64,000 nt of DNA from Ziziphus jujuba. Taxonomy: Eukaryota; Streptophyta; Magnoliopsida; Rosales; Rhamnaceae. Made by a program: the position numbers and the translations under genes. Positions 1-12,056 of the stretch are shown piece by piece. The notes under the pieces were generated by a model, which ran no database searches, was not told where the DNA came from, and saw only the letters and a program-made list of their open reading frames with translations. Numbering within the stretch: position 1 is the stretch's first letter; the number at the start of each line of letters is the position of its first letter. The DNA lies in assembly GCF_031755915.1 (NCBI RefSeq), contig NC_083390.1, forward strand, positions 24,299,001 to 24,363,000. Direction: 5' to 3'.

Positions 1-771
1 AAGAAGCCAGTAATGGCCAACACAACCGCACTTTTATGGTCTACAAACAGCATAAAGATACATAAATTATGTAACATGAATCAGTAAGCAAACATTATAT
101 AAACAAATAATTCTAAAAGATATTTACTGTGATGACCGTGGCAGAGATATATACAAAAGAACAGAAATCAGCCTTAATACAAAATCTAAAGAAAAAGCAC
201 ATTCATCAGAAAAAGTTTGTCATTAATTTTTTCACCACTATGGTAAGTATCTTCATCGCAGGCAGGATTTCAGGAAGAGTTTAGCATGAAGGAAAACTGT
301 GTATAGTTTTTCTACATAATTCGACAATATATTGGCATTCTATCTTATGTCTTTCCAGATAATATGCTACTATTGAGTTCATATTCCTATTGATTTCATA
401 AAAAGAGACCATTTATTTTTCATGCTTCCAAGTACACAAACTAATGCTAAACTGTTTTATCCAATTTTAATTTGTTATTTATAAGGCTCAATAGTCTTTA
501 GATATATTTTTCCTTTTTGTTAAAATCTAAACATCTAAACATCAAAACTCAAAAATCTTTTAACAGATTATAGCGAATTCTAAGATTGTATGGTTGATTA
601 AAAAAGCATAAAAGAAATGTGGGGGGAAAAATTAAAGACAGAATAAAAATTTCTTAATCATGTAAATGCACACGTAATGCATATTTATAAGTTCTACCAA
701 CTACGAGTCTATGACAAGACTAGGCAGCATATAAAGGTTACCATTTACTTGGATATTCATATTCAACACAC
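1..771 (-). other. Intron 8 of gene A (or sequence beyond a truncation)
   Basis: The exon 8 donor (AAAAG|GTGTGT) lies at 772/771. In gene B the matching intron is only 107 nt and is followed by an exon starting FACGG. No such exon appears here, so this is either a longer intron or the point where gene A loses its 3' half. The stretch is AT-rich with no recognisable coding. Confidence 0.5.
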
Positions 772-3700
772 CTTTTCAAGTGGGAAACATGTTGCTTCAC
801 AGTGAAACATAGCTTAGGACTTACTGTCACAAAGAGCTGGCGCAAAACTGTTCCTCCAGTCTTCATTGAGCTTTCCTTGGCATCATTATCCTGAATACCA
901 TGTCCAACTGAATTGCTCTCGAGTCCATAGAATCCTTCATTAGCCATTTGGTGCGATTTTTCTTTCTGAAATAACTTCATTGTCAACGTAGTAGTTTTCC
1001 CAGTACCAGAACGTCCAAGAATGAAGCTACTTCTATCAAAAAGTATAATCTCCATTTCTTGGTCAGTCACTTCGAATGGGAGATCTAATTCCCTACCATC
1101 ATGGTCAGACATCAAGTGGTTCACTGCAACTGATGATAAGGAGTAGAATTTCATGAACAACAGACTCTCACTGGCTTTTGAATTCTCAACATAACTTCTA
1201 CCATCCGAAGTGGCATCAGCTTGATCATTTCCAGTTTCATTGATGCTTATATCTTTAAATCGGACAATATCCACAGAGGGTGACCAGCTCTTGGGTACTT
1301 CCAAATTTCTGTGAGCAAAATACAAAATGGAAAAATTAACAACTTAATAGGAAAGCAATAATGAATATAAAATTCTTTTGTATAGATTTAGCAGCAAGAA
1401 TTCATTGATCCTAGAATGCAAAGCAATGTACCCCTCAAGACATTTTTCATTGCAGAGATTGATGAAGTCATCAGTGTATTTACAAAAAATACTTTCCAGG
1501 CGTTTTATCAATTTTGGTATATCCTCCATAGGCAATAGATCCCAGATCTTCAAAACTTGTATAAACCTCATAAACCTCAAATCCTTTACAATGTCAGTTG
1601 TACTAACAACATAAAGACCTTCAACTTTAAATTGCTTCATCATCTGCATGGAGCTTCCACAAACTGAGTCTATATTCTGCTTCTTAGGTCTCCAGCCACT
1701 GGAGAGCTTAAGTAAAAGGTTTAAAACTGACTTTTTTATCAGCACAGAGGTCAGTTTTTTGAATGACTTGAGAAAGTTATCACTGAATTGAACCTAAAGA
1801 CATGGAATTGAGACAGGACAAGAAAATCATCAAATATAAACCATAAAACCTTAAACGATCCATATATAATAAAATTCAGAGGATGCAGAGACAAGAAAAA
1901 TAAACACTAAACTATACAAGGCTATACCTTCCATCTCGAATTCTCGAAAAGCATACTATTTCCACTAAGTAAATCATCGAGCTGATCAAACTCTTTTTTG
2001 ACATCTAATATAGCCTTGGCCAAATCTTTGTCATCATCAGCATTGAAGAAACAATTGCGCTTCTGTGCGTCGAGAACTAAATCTCTCCAAACAGTTTGAC
2101 TACCAACTAAGATTCTTTCATTACCCAAAATCCATAGACAATGCCTGGAGACATATCAAAGAGTAACTATATAGTAACAACACTGTTGCAAAGAATTTAA
2201 AAGTTCTAGACAAAGTTTACATTAAGCTGTACCTAGCTCTTGTCAGCGCAACATTCATTCTCTGAGGTTTGGATATGAAACCTACTGATTGGAAACTATT
2301 ACACCTTACAGATGATATTATTATTATATCATACTCTCCACCCTGGAATCCATCAATTGTCTTTACTTTCACAAGAAATCTGTCCATGTTATCGTACTTT
2401 CCCCCAAGTCGATCCTGAATTGCAACCACTTGAGCAGCATAGGGTGACACAACACCAATACTGAGTTTATGTTCTGAAACAGCCAATGCTGCAAAAGGCA
2501 AGAAGGAATGATTGAAACAAAAGAAGAAATAATCATTACTACATCTTGAAATGGACATTGAGTATAGACATACCTCTGTAGAGATTCTGCAGTATTTTCA
2601 ATACGATTGCTACCTCAACCATATTTCTCGAACTACGTCCATCATCATCCTTCTCCTGTCTTCCACCAATTACATTTATAAAGGAATAAGGACCATACAT
2701 TGACCCCTGCCGGCACTGTATTTCGTAGCTTCTCCTTCGAACAATAGGTGCATCTACAATCCGGTTATCATAGAATTTCAAATTTGGGAATAAACTTATT
2801 GATGGATGCATTCTGTACTGCATATTTAGCAGATGTTTTGCACAACCCTGTGAGCTCAACCTCTCAAACAAACTTCTTCCAAAACCAGCTTCATCAGAAA
2901 TCTATAAAAAGAAAACAAAATAATAGATATTCAATCTATACCACAAAAAAAAAAAAAAAAAAAAAAAAAGAGAGAAAAGAGAAAAGAAAGAAAAAAAAAA
3001 ACACTGGAGTAAAAATTGACAGCCAACAAAGTGAAGAATAGGCAAAATGAAAAAAATAACGTCTACATACTTTGCTTTGAACCATTGCTGGTAATTGGCA
3101 TTCATCACCAACAAGAATAGCATGCTTTATACCACGAAGTTGCAGGGGTATGGTTGACTCACACTCTTTCAACTGTGCAGCTTCATCAATAACCAAAACT
3201 CTCAATGGTTCCATTGCCATTTTATGCAACTTATATGAAGTAGAAGCCGTGCAAAATATTAACGAAGCTCTTTGAAAACAGAATTCCTTTATTGATTCCT
3301 GGCTCCTGAAATTTGGGAAGGTGAGTCCACCAAGAAACCACTTAAGAGTTCTCAAAAGCAAGAGGCATTCACTTCTCCTAATACAGAGAAGAGATTGCTC
3401 ATATTCAAATGTATCAGGGAAATCTTCAACTGCATCTGTTTGAGAAAAACACTCTTCCAGTGCTTTAGAAGCCACATTTTTTTTAAATATCATTTTTTCA
3501 AAAGAGTCAAGTGAGACAATAAGGGATTCCATGTTTTGGTAACATTGTTCCGAAATGTAACTTTTGCCCATATGAGTACAGATTACGGAAACGCAGTGCC
3601 TAAGAGGTACTGCCATAGAAACAAATCTCTCTCTTACAAACTCACGAAATGACTTAACTATTGCTTTACTTGTACTTCCCTTCTCTTTGATATCACATTC

Positions 3701-6530
3701 AGTGCTCTGCTCACTCTCTTTAATCATCTCATTTTCCAAGAAAATATGGTACTGGGAAACACAATATTCAAGAAAATTTATCATGGAACCAAAACAATGC
3801 CTCCAACCACTGTGTGAACCTAAACATTCAGCAATCTTCTGGACACGATAATCCAAATATATATCTTGAATATCTGAACCAACTTTGAGCCGCTCCTTAT
3901 TTCCAAACAGAAGAATATCACCCAGTGAACAAAACAAAGCATCAGGCTCCGCATCACATACCACCTTCACAACACGGGAAGCCACTTCGGTTATTGCAAC
4001 ATTCGTAGGGGCACAAATGAGAGTTCTAAACTTCATTCCCAAGAGAGTAAAAAGAAGAGTAGCAGTAGTCTTTGTCTTCCCTGTCCCAGGGGGACCCCAA
4101 ATAAGTTTGACTGCAGATTCATTCTCATAGTGTATCTTGCTGAGACAGGAAAGAACTGCTTCAGTTTGGGACTCATTCAATTTAGACTTTATATTCTCAA
4201 CCAGCTTCACATCCCAAAAGCCAAGACTCTTTTCTGAATGGTAATTACATTTTTCTTCAACCTGTAATCAAGCATAAGTTTTCAGACAAATTATCAACAA
4301 TGCCAATAATGCACGAACATCTTTTTGTTTATTTGTAAAAGTATCCACCTACACAACACAGTTCTGTTCTTTGATTGAATTTTTTATACAAAATTCATAA
4401 ATTTCTCTTATAACTCAATAAAAGCAATACATTTCTCTGTTAGTTTTTTTGTCATTTCTTCCAAGGACAGAAGAGGCGAAGCATCTTATGCAATTACTGT
4501 AATATCGAGAGTATCAGCACAAAGCAAATAATAGTCTAACACAGTATTTAAATAATCTAGTTAAGGTGAGTTTTATTTCATATCTTGATCATGAAGTCTT
4601 TTTATATCATTAATGGAAAATCCCATGCTAAATGAATTGCTAAATGCTAACTCAGCTGAACAAGTTATGAAGTATCATCATTATTTATCTTACCATAGAA
4701 TCAGGGCGAAGAACTTTCTCAACAACTTTCAGATTTTTAAACATATGCAGTGCCTTCCATATTCTTCTGTTTGGGATAAGGTTTCCCAAGAAAATGACAA
4801 ACGAAGGTGACCGCATCTCATTATCAAGTTTGAACTCTTTTGATGCTGTGACTTTGAAAAAGGTAGAACTTAAACCATCCTCATTATCATCATCTGTGAT
4901 TTTAGTCACTGAAAGAAATGCCCATGACCTGCCAGCTCTTTGTAAATCAGAAACAGTTTCTGGTTTAACATCTGCTAAAGCGAAAACATCTCCAGTCAAA
5001 GTTTTGTAAGGTTCCTTGCCACGTTCGCAGAATCTATTCCGCCAATAATCGACCTTTACTTCATATATTTTTGTTCCATATGGCTTGGATTCTTCAAAAG
5101 AAATTACTTCAGCAAAAGGTTGAATCCATATAATTTCCATAGTCGAATGCAATTGTGCTCGAGTTTCTTCCAATAAAGGGTAGTCATAAGACCCGAAATA
5201 ATGCTGAAACGATTTAAATGATTCAGGAATTCTTTCCACCTAGAAAAATGAAGCTTCAGTTCAGGAATCAAAAGCTTCTTAGAAATAAATGGAACTTGTG
5301 CAATATTATTAGTAGAAGACATGTGAAAAGGTGATAACACTCAATTACTTTATAGGCCGTGTCTCATTGAAAACATATTCAAAATGAGTGGCAAAACACA
5401 ACCAAAAGGACAATAAAATAATCTTAGAACAGGAAGTTTTAATTTCAGAAAGTGCAGCAAATTAAAGAGCATCAAATGAATTTTAAAACAGGAAGTTATA
5501 AGAGGAAACTGACAGTACAATTCCATTGTTCACTTTGAACAAGAACTATAAAACAAACTAAAACCACAAAGATGCCTCAACCAGCATGAGGCACCAAATA
5601 CCAGCTTATGAGCCCAAAGGAATACAGCCAAGATGTAGACAATTACATACCTCATTGTTCCTCTTAGTATTATCACTATAAATAAATTTGATCACACTGT
5701 ACCCAGTGCAAAACCTATCAGATTACATGTTTTAAATACTACAAAGCCACTGTTGGACAAAGCATATTTCCATGCTCAACATGCTTGGCATTGTTAATAT
5801 GATTAAATATCAAGGCAGTCCATTGATTATCAAAGTAATTTTATAGCGCTTGATAGATTCAAACAAGTGAGTTGAAGGAATCAATAGATTAATGGAAAGC
5901 ATTTAAAGCACCAAAAAATTCGGAATGATAATCACTACACTGACATATATTCAAGTATAAATATGGACTCTGTAACTAAGTCATCAATGGTTTAATAAGA
6001 ATAAAGTTTAAAATTTAGAATATTTACATAAAGGTTTATGTAAGTGAACATATAAACATGCAAAATTCTTTGCCTATGTAACTTCATTAACATAATCAAA
6101 ACCCAGGAGCTCAGTAACCGTGTCCCAAAGGAAAACAGAACTGCAAAGCTGAAATGGGCTTGAATTTATCAGGGTCATGCTCACAAAGGAAAACCATATT
6201 TGACTGAAACAACCAAATTACAATCATCCAACTCATTTTTTCACTGGTAAACATCAAACACGATATCTGTGCCATATTAAATACAAAATGCCAAAACATT
6301 ATAAAATTTTGTTATATGGGTAGCAGCACAATGATCATATACCATCCATCCAAGAAACCCAAAAGCTAAGAAAATAAATTAACATAATGAGCAAAAAGAT
6401 AGATCCAAAAAACCTTATTCTGATAAAGATTTTCATTGAAAATATCCTCTACGGACCAAGAAAACACAATATCAGTGAAAGGGTCTCTGTTAGCTTTCTT
6501 TCTCTTGTCTGAAACTTCCTCCTCCATCAT
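772..6530 (-). CDS. Gene A: TRANK1-like dual-helicase protein, exons 1-8 (3' end outside window)
   Basis: Predicted large nucleic-acid-dependent ATPase, 1,184 codons visible. Exons: 6530-6414, 5239-4694, 4261-3071, 2901-2574, 2488-2233, 2144-1928, 1793-1432, 1308-772. All have GT/AG borders and join in frame. The start is ATG 6530 (MMEEE...), which matches gene B. The first helicase module is UPF1/SEN1-like: Walker A GPPGTGKT at residues 277-284, Walker B IDEAAQ at about 579-584, motif III GDECQLP, QYRMHP in exon 4, and motifs V (GFQGGEYD) and VI (ALTRAR) in exon 5. A second P-loop, GRSGTGKT at about 1104-1111 in exon 8, begins the UvrD-like module. The rest of that module and the TPR tail should lie left of the window. 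Catalytic residues of the first helicase look intact, unlike gene B. In vivo substrate and role are unknown. The family assignment comes from recognised motifs. Confidence 0.85.
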
Positions 6531-7120
6531 TGTCTCTTTCGTTTTTTAACTTCACAGTCTTAACTATTATCTGCATCCACAAACAAAGACAACGTTAAAG
6601 ACAAAGACATGGGTTTTCTTAGCTACAAAGGAATTAAATTTCTTTAAGGAAACAAACATGAAAGCAGTCTAGGAATCTTAAGTACAAGCACTATGAATGT
6701 ATTTAAAGAAAGAAACACACATTAGCTCCCTTTAGTGTCATACCCTTTTGTAGCTTTTTCTTCAAGATAAAAAGGATGTCATTTTGATCAATCAGAATTG
6801 GTAATACAGAATCCTGGAAATAAGAAAATGTTGGAAAAGGAAAGAACCTCTCAGTGCTTGCAGACGAAGTCATTTGAGCAAAAAGGTTTTGTTCGTACTA
6901 AGCTTGACCTCAAATGGACTTTTCTTTATTTTTTAATGAATTCATATGGTCTTAATTTATTATTATATAAGAAAAGAAAAGAAATAATAAATTTAATTAA
7001 ATAAATAATAGTTAACATTTGCAAAAAGCAACCTTTTTTCTTTTTTCTTGTTTTTTTTGGGAGAATAAACTTTTGAACAAATATTTTAATCACTTCTAAA
7101 AAAAGGTTGCTTTAATTAAA
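6531..7120 (-). promoter_or_regulatory. Upstream region of gene A (conserved 5' module)
   Basis: About 400 nt directly upstream of the gene A start is nearly identical to the region upstream of gene B (37080-37490). Part of it recurs at 39250-39930. It probably holds the promoter and 5' UTR. I could not fix a TATA box or transcription start. A TGCAG just upstream of the start could be a 5' UTR intron acceptor, but this is not established. Confidence 0.45.
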
Positions 7121-9390
7121 TGGAATGTGGATATATATATTTTTATAAATTCAAAGTCATAATTTAATTTATTGATATTAAATATTAAATGATATATTTT
7201 ATGAAAAAGTGATCTTGGTTCATAAAGTCCATTTACATCTTTTAAAGTTGGTCCAATTAGCCAAATCTTCTTTTTAATAGACAAAAATTCTAAAATTTGT
7301 AAGTATTGTTTTATTGAAAATCACTGAGTGAAAAAAATTGTTTAAGACAAATGTATTTGAAAAATCATTATTAAAGAATCTATATAATACTATAAAGAAA
7401 TGCAATAAAGTGCTATATGTTATGTATTGCATGTGGACATATTTGTAGGTATAGTACGTAATATATTATTACATAATAAAATAATGTCATATAAGAACTG
7501 AATGAGTAGACTGAGAAAAAAGTGACCATGAGACTGGACCATGCGTGGGACTAGATGTTATCACTAAATCGTCATTGCATGACGTTAACAATATATACAT
7601 ATAATTTAATCAAAAAAAAAAAATACTCTCACAAAGGATAAACAAATAAACTATTAGTAAAAAAATCAAACTAAAAGAGTTCTTAAATTGCGATTAAGTT
7701 TCTTAATTTTACTCTTTTTATATCTAAAATAAAGAGGAAAAAAGATAAATTGATCAATATATTCTTAACTTTACACATTAAGAAAAAAAAAAAATTACAC
7801 ATGCCAAAATCGTAATTATTGATAAGATGATAATGTTTCGTTTTCTAAAACTATAAAGTACAACTGAAGATAATTAAATCGATCACCAAAGATTAAGTAC
7901 ATGTATCCCATACATATAATACAAACGTACATATGGAAAAAGAAATTATATATATAATTATAAATATCTAAATATTTTAACACAGTAGTAATATTAACCT
8001 ACAGAGCTTTGTCTACGGTTTCTTGGACGCAGGGTAAATAATTTTATGTATTTTGAAAACAAATCTGAAAGTTGATATTGATCAGATTTTAAAGGTTGAA
8101 AAAAGAATTAAAATGAATAAAGAAGGTGTTGAGGGTTCACAAATTTCCATCAAAAGTCTGTTGATATGGAGAAGCTCCAAAGTTTTTTTTTTTCCTTTTT
8201 TTTAAAAAAAGTGTTATTAATATTATTATTATTTTCAAAATTAAATGTATGGAAAGTTCTTGCATGCGGCAATTAATTAAAAATGGTGTACATTGTCATT
8301 AATATAGGTATGTTATTCAAAGTCAATATTGCTTATACATTTGTCTTCATGTCAATGGATTCTATGTCCATAACCATTTTAATTCATAATAAAAGTTGCA
8401 ATTTACAAAAGGTTTCACACTAGCAATTTTATTTTCTAACTATTATATTGTACTTTTTTACAGTTAAAAATGTTTGTTATAGTTATTATAAGTTTTTCCA
8501 AAAGAAATAAAAAAAAAAAATTAATACCTCTCTAAGTCTGAGTCAGTGACAGACCAAGGAAATATTTATAGGAGGGCACCATTAGGGGCAAATCCAACAC
8601 TTATTTCTAAATTACGATATAGAGAGATACAAATATATACAAAATATAACATTTTTTGTTTTGTACTTTAATCCAATTATATAAATTATTTACATAATTG
8701 AGGATTTTTTTAAAATTTTAGTCTAATTTTTTTTTTTTTGGGGGGGGGGGGGGGGGGAAATATAACTTTGAATGTTTTGGCACTACATTCAAAATTGATT
8801 GCAAGTTTATAAAATAAAATAAACATGCTTTTTTTAACCATAATGAAATAGAAAATTATCAATTTGTTAGCAATAAAATAATATAAAGCAATTAAAAAAC
8901 TTGAAAGAAAAGAAAAATTAACTAAAACAGAAGGAGTTAAATTAAAAAAAAAAAAATTGCTGCTTAACTTCAAACAAAAATTAAAGAAGAGTTTTATTAC
9001 ATAAGGATAAAACCATAAATACATATGTGGGTTCGTCTATGGTCTAAGTGATAGTGAGTGCCACTCCAAGTTTTCATATGTGGAATTGGAAGTCAAGTTT
9101 GATTTACTTGTCATTGATTTTATACATTGAATTTGCTAAAATTTTGATGCATGCTGCTTTACTTCTTGTAATGATCTAGCTTTTGTTGATTTAACATTCT
9201 GTTGAATGTTGCTGTTTCTTTTTTACTTTTTTTTTTCCCATTTTTATTTAAAAAAAATTATATTTGTAGACAGTAAACTCTAAAATATCATGTTGAAATT
9301 AAAATGTGAAGTAAAAAAAAAAAAAAAACTTGGTACTTAATTAAATGAAAATGAAAACAACACTATACATTGTCAAAACTATTTACATTA
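7121..9390. repeat. Intergenic duplicated block I, proximal part
   Basis: AT-rich noncoding DNA that aligns in order with 18250-21130, partly with 37490-38650, and with 51870-52950. Shared landmarks include a stretch reading ATCTTGGTTCATAAAGTCC and another reading CTAAGTCTGAGTCAGTGAC or a close variant. No gene is seen. It carries many poly-A and poly-T runs and the T13/G18 run at 8727-8757. Confidence 0.6.
8727..8757. repeat. T13-G18 homopolymer junction
   Basis: Thirteen T followed by eighteen G. The paralogous sites near 20067 and 38402 have a T run followed by only two or three G. The G run is therefore either a local expansion or a base-calling/assembly artefact. Confidence 0.8.
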
Positions 9391-9394
9391 TTGA

Positions 9395-11130
9395 AAAAAA
9401 AAAAAAAAAAAATCTCTCCCTCCCTGTTATTTCTACCAAATCTCCCTCCCTCTCCCCATTTTCCTCTTTACTCTGTTTCCCTCCCAAACATTCTCTTCTA
9501 CCTCACATTCTCTCGCCCATTTTCTCACTACCAACTTTCCTCCCCATTTCTTTCCTCTCCCTACATTAACTCCATAGTTTCTCTCCTTAATTTCTCTTTC
9601 CCACTTTTTTGTATTCTCTTTTCTTTACTTCGTTTGCTTTAATTTTTCTCCCTCCACTCTTTTCTCTTTCTACATTTTCTCTACTACAATTTCCTGCTAA
9701 TTCCTCTCTTTAATTTCTCTAATTGCAAAATTACAGTTGCTTTCCCTTTGATACACTATTGTTATAAGGTTTTAATAGTTTATTTCACGAACTATCAATA
9801 TCAAATTTTGTAAAATTTCAATTTATAATTTATATCTTTTATGTCTTTAATTAAGTAGTAGTTTAGTTTATAACTTTTTAAAAATTTAAAATTGGAATTA
9901 AAATTTACTTGTTTTAAAAGTTTACAACTTTTTATACAAAATAAGTTAAAATCTAAAAATTAATTATTTTAAGGTGTTAATATTTTTGTATTTTTAAATT
10001 TATAATATAACTTTTGTAAATTTAAAACATTTAATTTATAATAAAATAATATAATTACTTGAATTAAAATACAGTCTTTTTTTTTTTTAACCAAAAACAT
10101 TTATGTTGTAAAAGTTTGCAATACTTTTTTATTATATTTTAGTTGTGCTTTTCCACTTGTAATTCTTTTTTACACCAAAAAAAAAAAAACATTTATGTTT
10201 TTTAAATTTAGCAGTATTTTTAATATATTTTTGTTGTGTTTTTCTACATATAATTAGGTTCGTCTTTCTATATGTTCTTTCAACTCCATAAGAAAAAAAA
10301 AAAAGCCTTCAAAGAAAAAAGTATCGCTTTTTTCTTTTTTTTTTTTTAAAAGAATAATAATATATATATTTTTTTAGAGTATAGCTTTTTTTTTTTAAAA
10401 AAAAAAAGAAGAATAAAAATATATATATTTTTAATAAATAAAATGTATAGCTGATACGTAATAGAAAAGAATAAATATCATTTTCTGTTTTTTCCTTTTC
10501 AATAAAAAAAATTGCCTTTTACTTTGTTTTTATAAAGTATTAATTCCAATGAAAAATTATAGTTCTTTATTTATTTATTTTTTTTTTTAAAAAGAAACTT
10601 CAAATACTTAAAGCATTTTTTATTTTTCTTTTCTTTTTAATTTTAGTTGGATATAAAAGGGAATTTCACAAAATGTAAAATTGACAATTCATAGAACAAC
10701 CTATTTTACCACATAACAATAAGGTCATCAAGATTTGCAATTGGAAAATGCAAAGAGAAACTAATTTGAGAAAATATAAAAGAAATGTAATAAGAAGAAA
10801 ATGAAAAGATAAAAAGCATAAGAAAGCAAAGAGGAAAAACTAAACATAGATAGTAGAAGTAAATAGGTAGAGAAGAGTGGTAAAATAAAAATCAAAAGAG
10901 AGAAAGTAAAAGAGATAAATAAAGAGAAAGCAAAGAGATAAAAGAAAGAGAGAAAACAGAGAAAAAAAAAAGTCAAAAGGGAAAGTAGAGTAATAGAGAA
11001 AGAGAAAAAACAAAGCACAGAGAGAGATTGAATAGGGAAAGAATGCAAGTGAGGAAGAGAGAGGGGAACACACACACACAAACCACACACACAGCAGATA
11101 GAGGAAGAGACTAGGCAATTCCAGCAGTCT
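9395..11130. mobile_element. Inverted-repeat element, copy I (pyrimidine/purine arms)
   Basis: A pyrimidine-rich tract (about 9410-9720) followed by about 100 nt of mixed sequence is mirrored as its reverse complement at about 10665-11115. The inner parts of the arms pair best: 9720-9830 against 10665-10760, including an ATTGCAA...TTATTGTTAT series. The roughly 800 nt spacer is very AT-rich and noncoding. The structure resembles a non-autonomous transposon with long terminal inverted repeats or a foldback element. Ends and target duplications could not be defined. Apparent short reading frames here are simple-sequence artefacts. Confidence 0.45.
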
Positions 11131-11691
11131 ACTTCCTGCCAAACCCAAAAAAAAATTAATCTCTTATTATTATCAATATGTATCCTGTTATTATACAACA
11201 TAGTGGCATAAAATGAATTTCAAATCCAAATTTTACGGAATTGCATCAATATCTGTCATGCCTGTCAAAATGTCTGCTTCTTTCTCTCAATATTGCTGTT
11301 CAGAAACTATAACTTCCCTGAAATAATGTTAGATGTAAAGGTGAACAATATAATATTAAATATACATCAAACCTACCCTGAACAAAAATATATATACACA
11401 CACCAAAACTAACAATATAATACCAGTAAAAAGAATGCATACAGATCATAAACAAAACTCAAAGAATCAAACAACACAACAAATTTACAAAGCAAATTGC
11501 ATTAGTTAGTAACCGTGAATAGAAAGGTAAAACACAAAACACAAACACAAAAGTTACAATGAATCAATTAGTTATCTCTGCTGGAACTTTTAGTTAAGTC
11601 CATTGCAACGAATCAAATTTAATTGTCAACTTATATACTTACGCAATATATCTGAATTAATTGATCACTGAAAAAACTTAGATTTAACTAA
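11131..11691. repeat. Intergenic block I continuation up to the copia insertion
   Basis: Noncoding A-rich sequence matching 22650-23228 and 54540-55125. It ends at the CATTC target site of the copia element. Confidence 0.55.
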
Positions 11692-11696
11692 CATTC

Positions 11697-12046
11697 TGTA
11701 GACTTTTGAGATGAGAGGGAAGAAATTCTCATACTAATCTGAAAAAGAATTACAAGTCTATTTAACATAGATGTGGCTGGCATTCCAGTCCACAAAACTA
11801 GGAAAGTAATCCCTGCAAATCAGGGAAATTTCCAGTCCACAAATCTAGGAAAGTAATCCCTGCAAATCAGGGAAATTTCCAGTCCACAAAACTAGGAAAG
11901 TAATCCCTGCAAATCAGGGAAATTAAATTCCAATGAATTAGTTAATGGACTGATCCTATTTATTAGGAGATAAACTAAATAAGTAAATATCCTAAAATAA
12001 TGTAAATCTTCCTAATTAATTAAATAAAAATCTGCTCCTTTCTACA
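11697..12046 (-). repeat. 3' LTR of the copia element
   Basis: 350 bp, beginning TGTAGACTTTTGAG and ending CTTTCTACA on the plus strand. It contains three tandem copies of a roughly 47 bp unit built around AGTAATCCCTGCAAATC. It differs from the other LTR by one base (GGCATTCC against GACATTCC). Confidence 0.95.
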
Positions 12047-12056
12047 CTCCCCCTCA
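12047..12056 (-). other. Polypurine tract of the copia element
   Basis: The minus strand reads TTGAGGGGGAG directly before the 3' LTR. The gag-pol stop codon TGA (12056-12054) overlaps the tract. Confidence 0.8.

Noticed and set aside
9370..9642. Open frames in the pyrimidine tracts (also 21089-21691 and the frames opposite the purine tracts at 10761-11201, 22228-22667 and 54199-54628)
   Set aside because: They translate to Leu/Ser/Phe/Pro low complexity from C/T-rich DNA, lack conserved starts, and differ in frame between duplicated copies.
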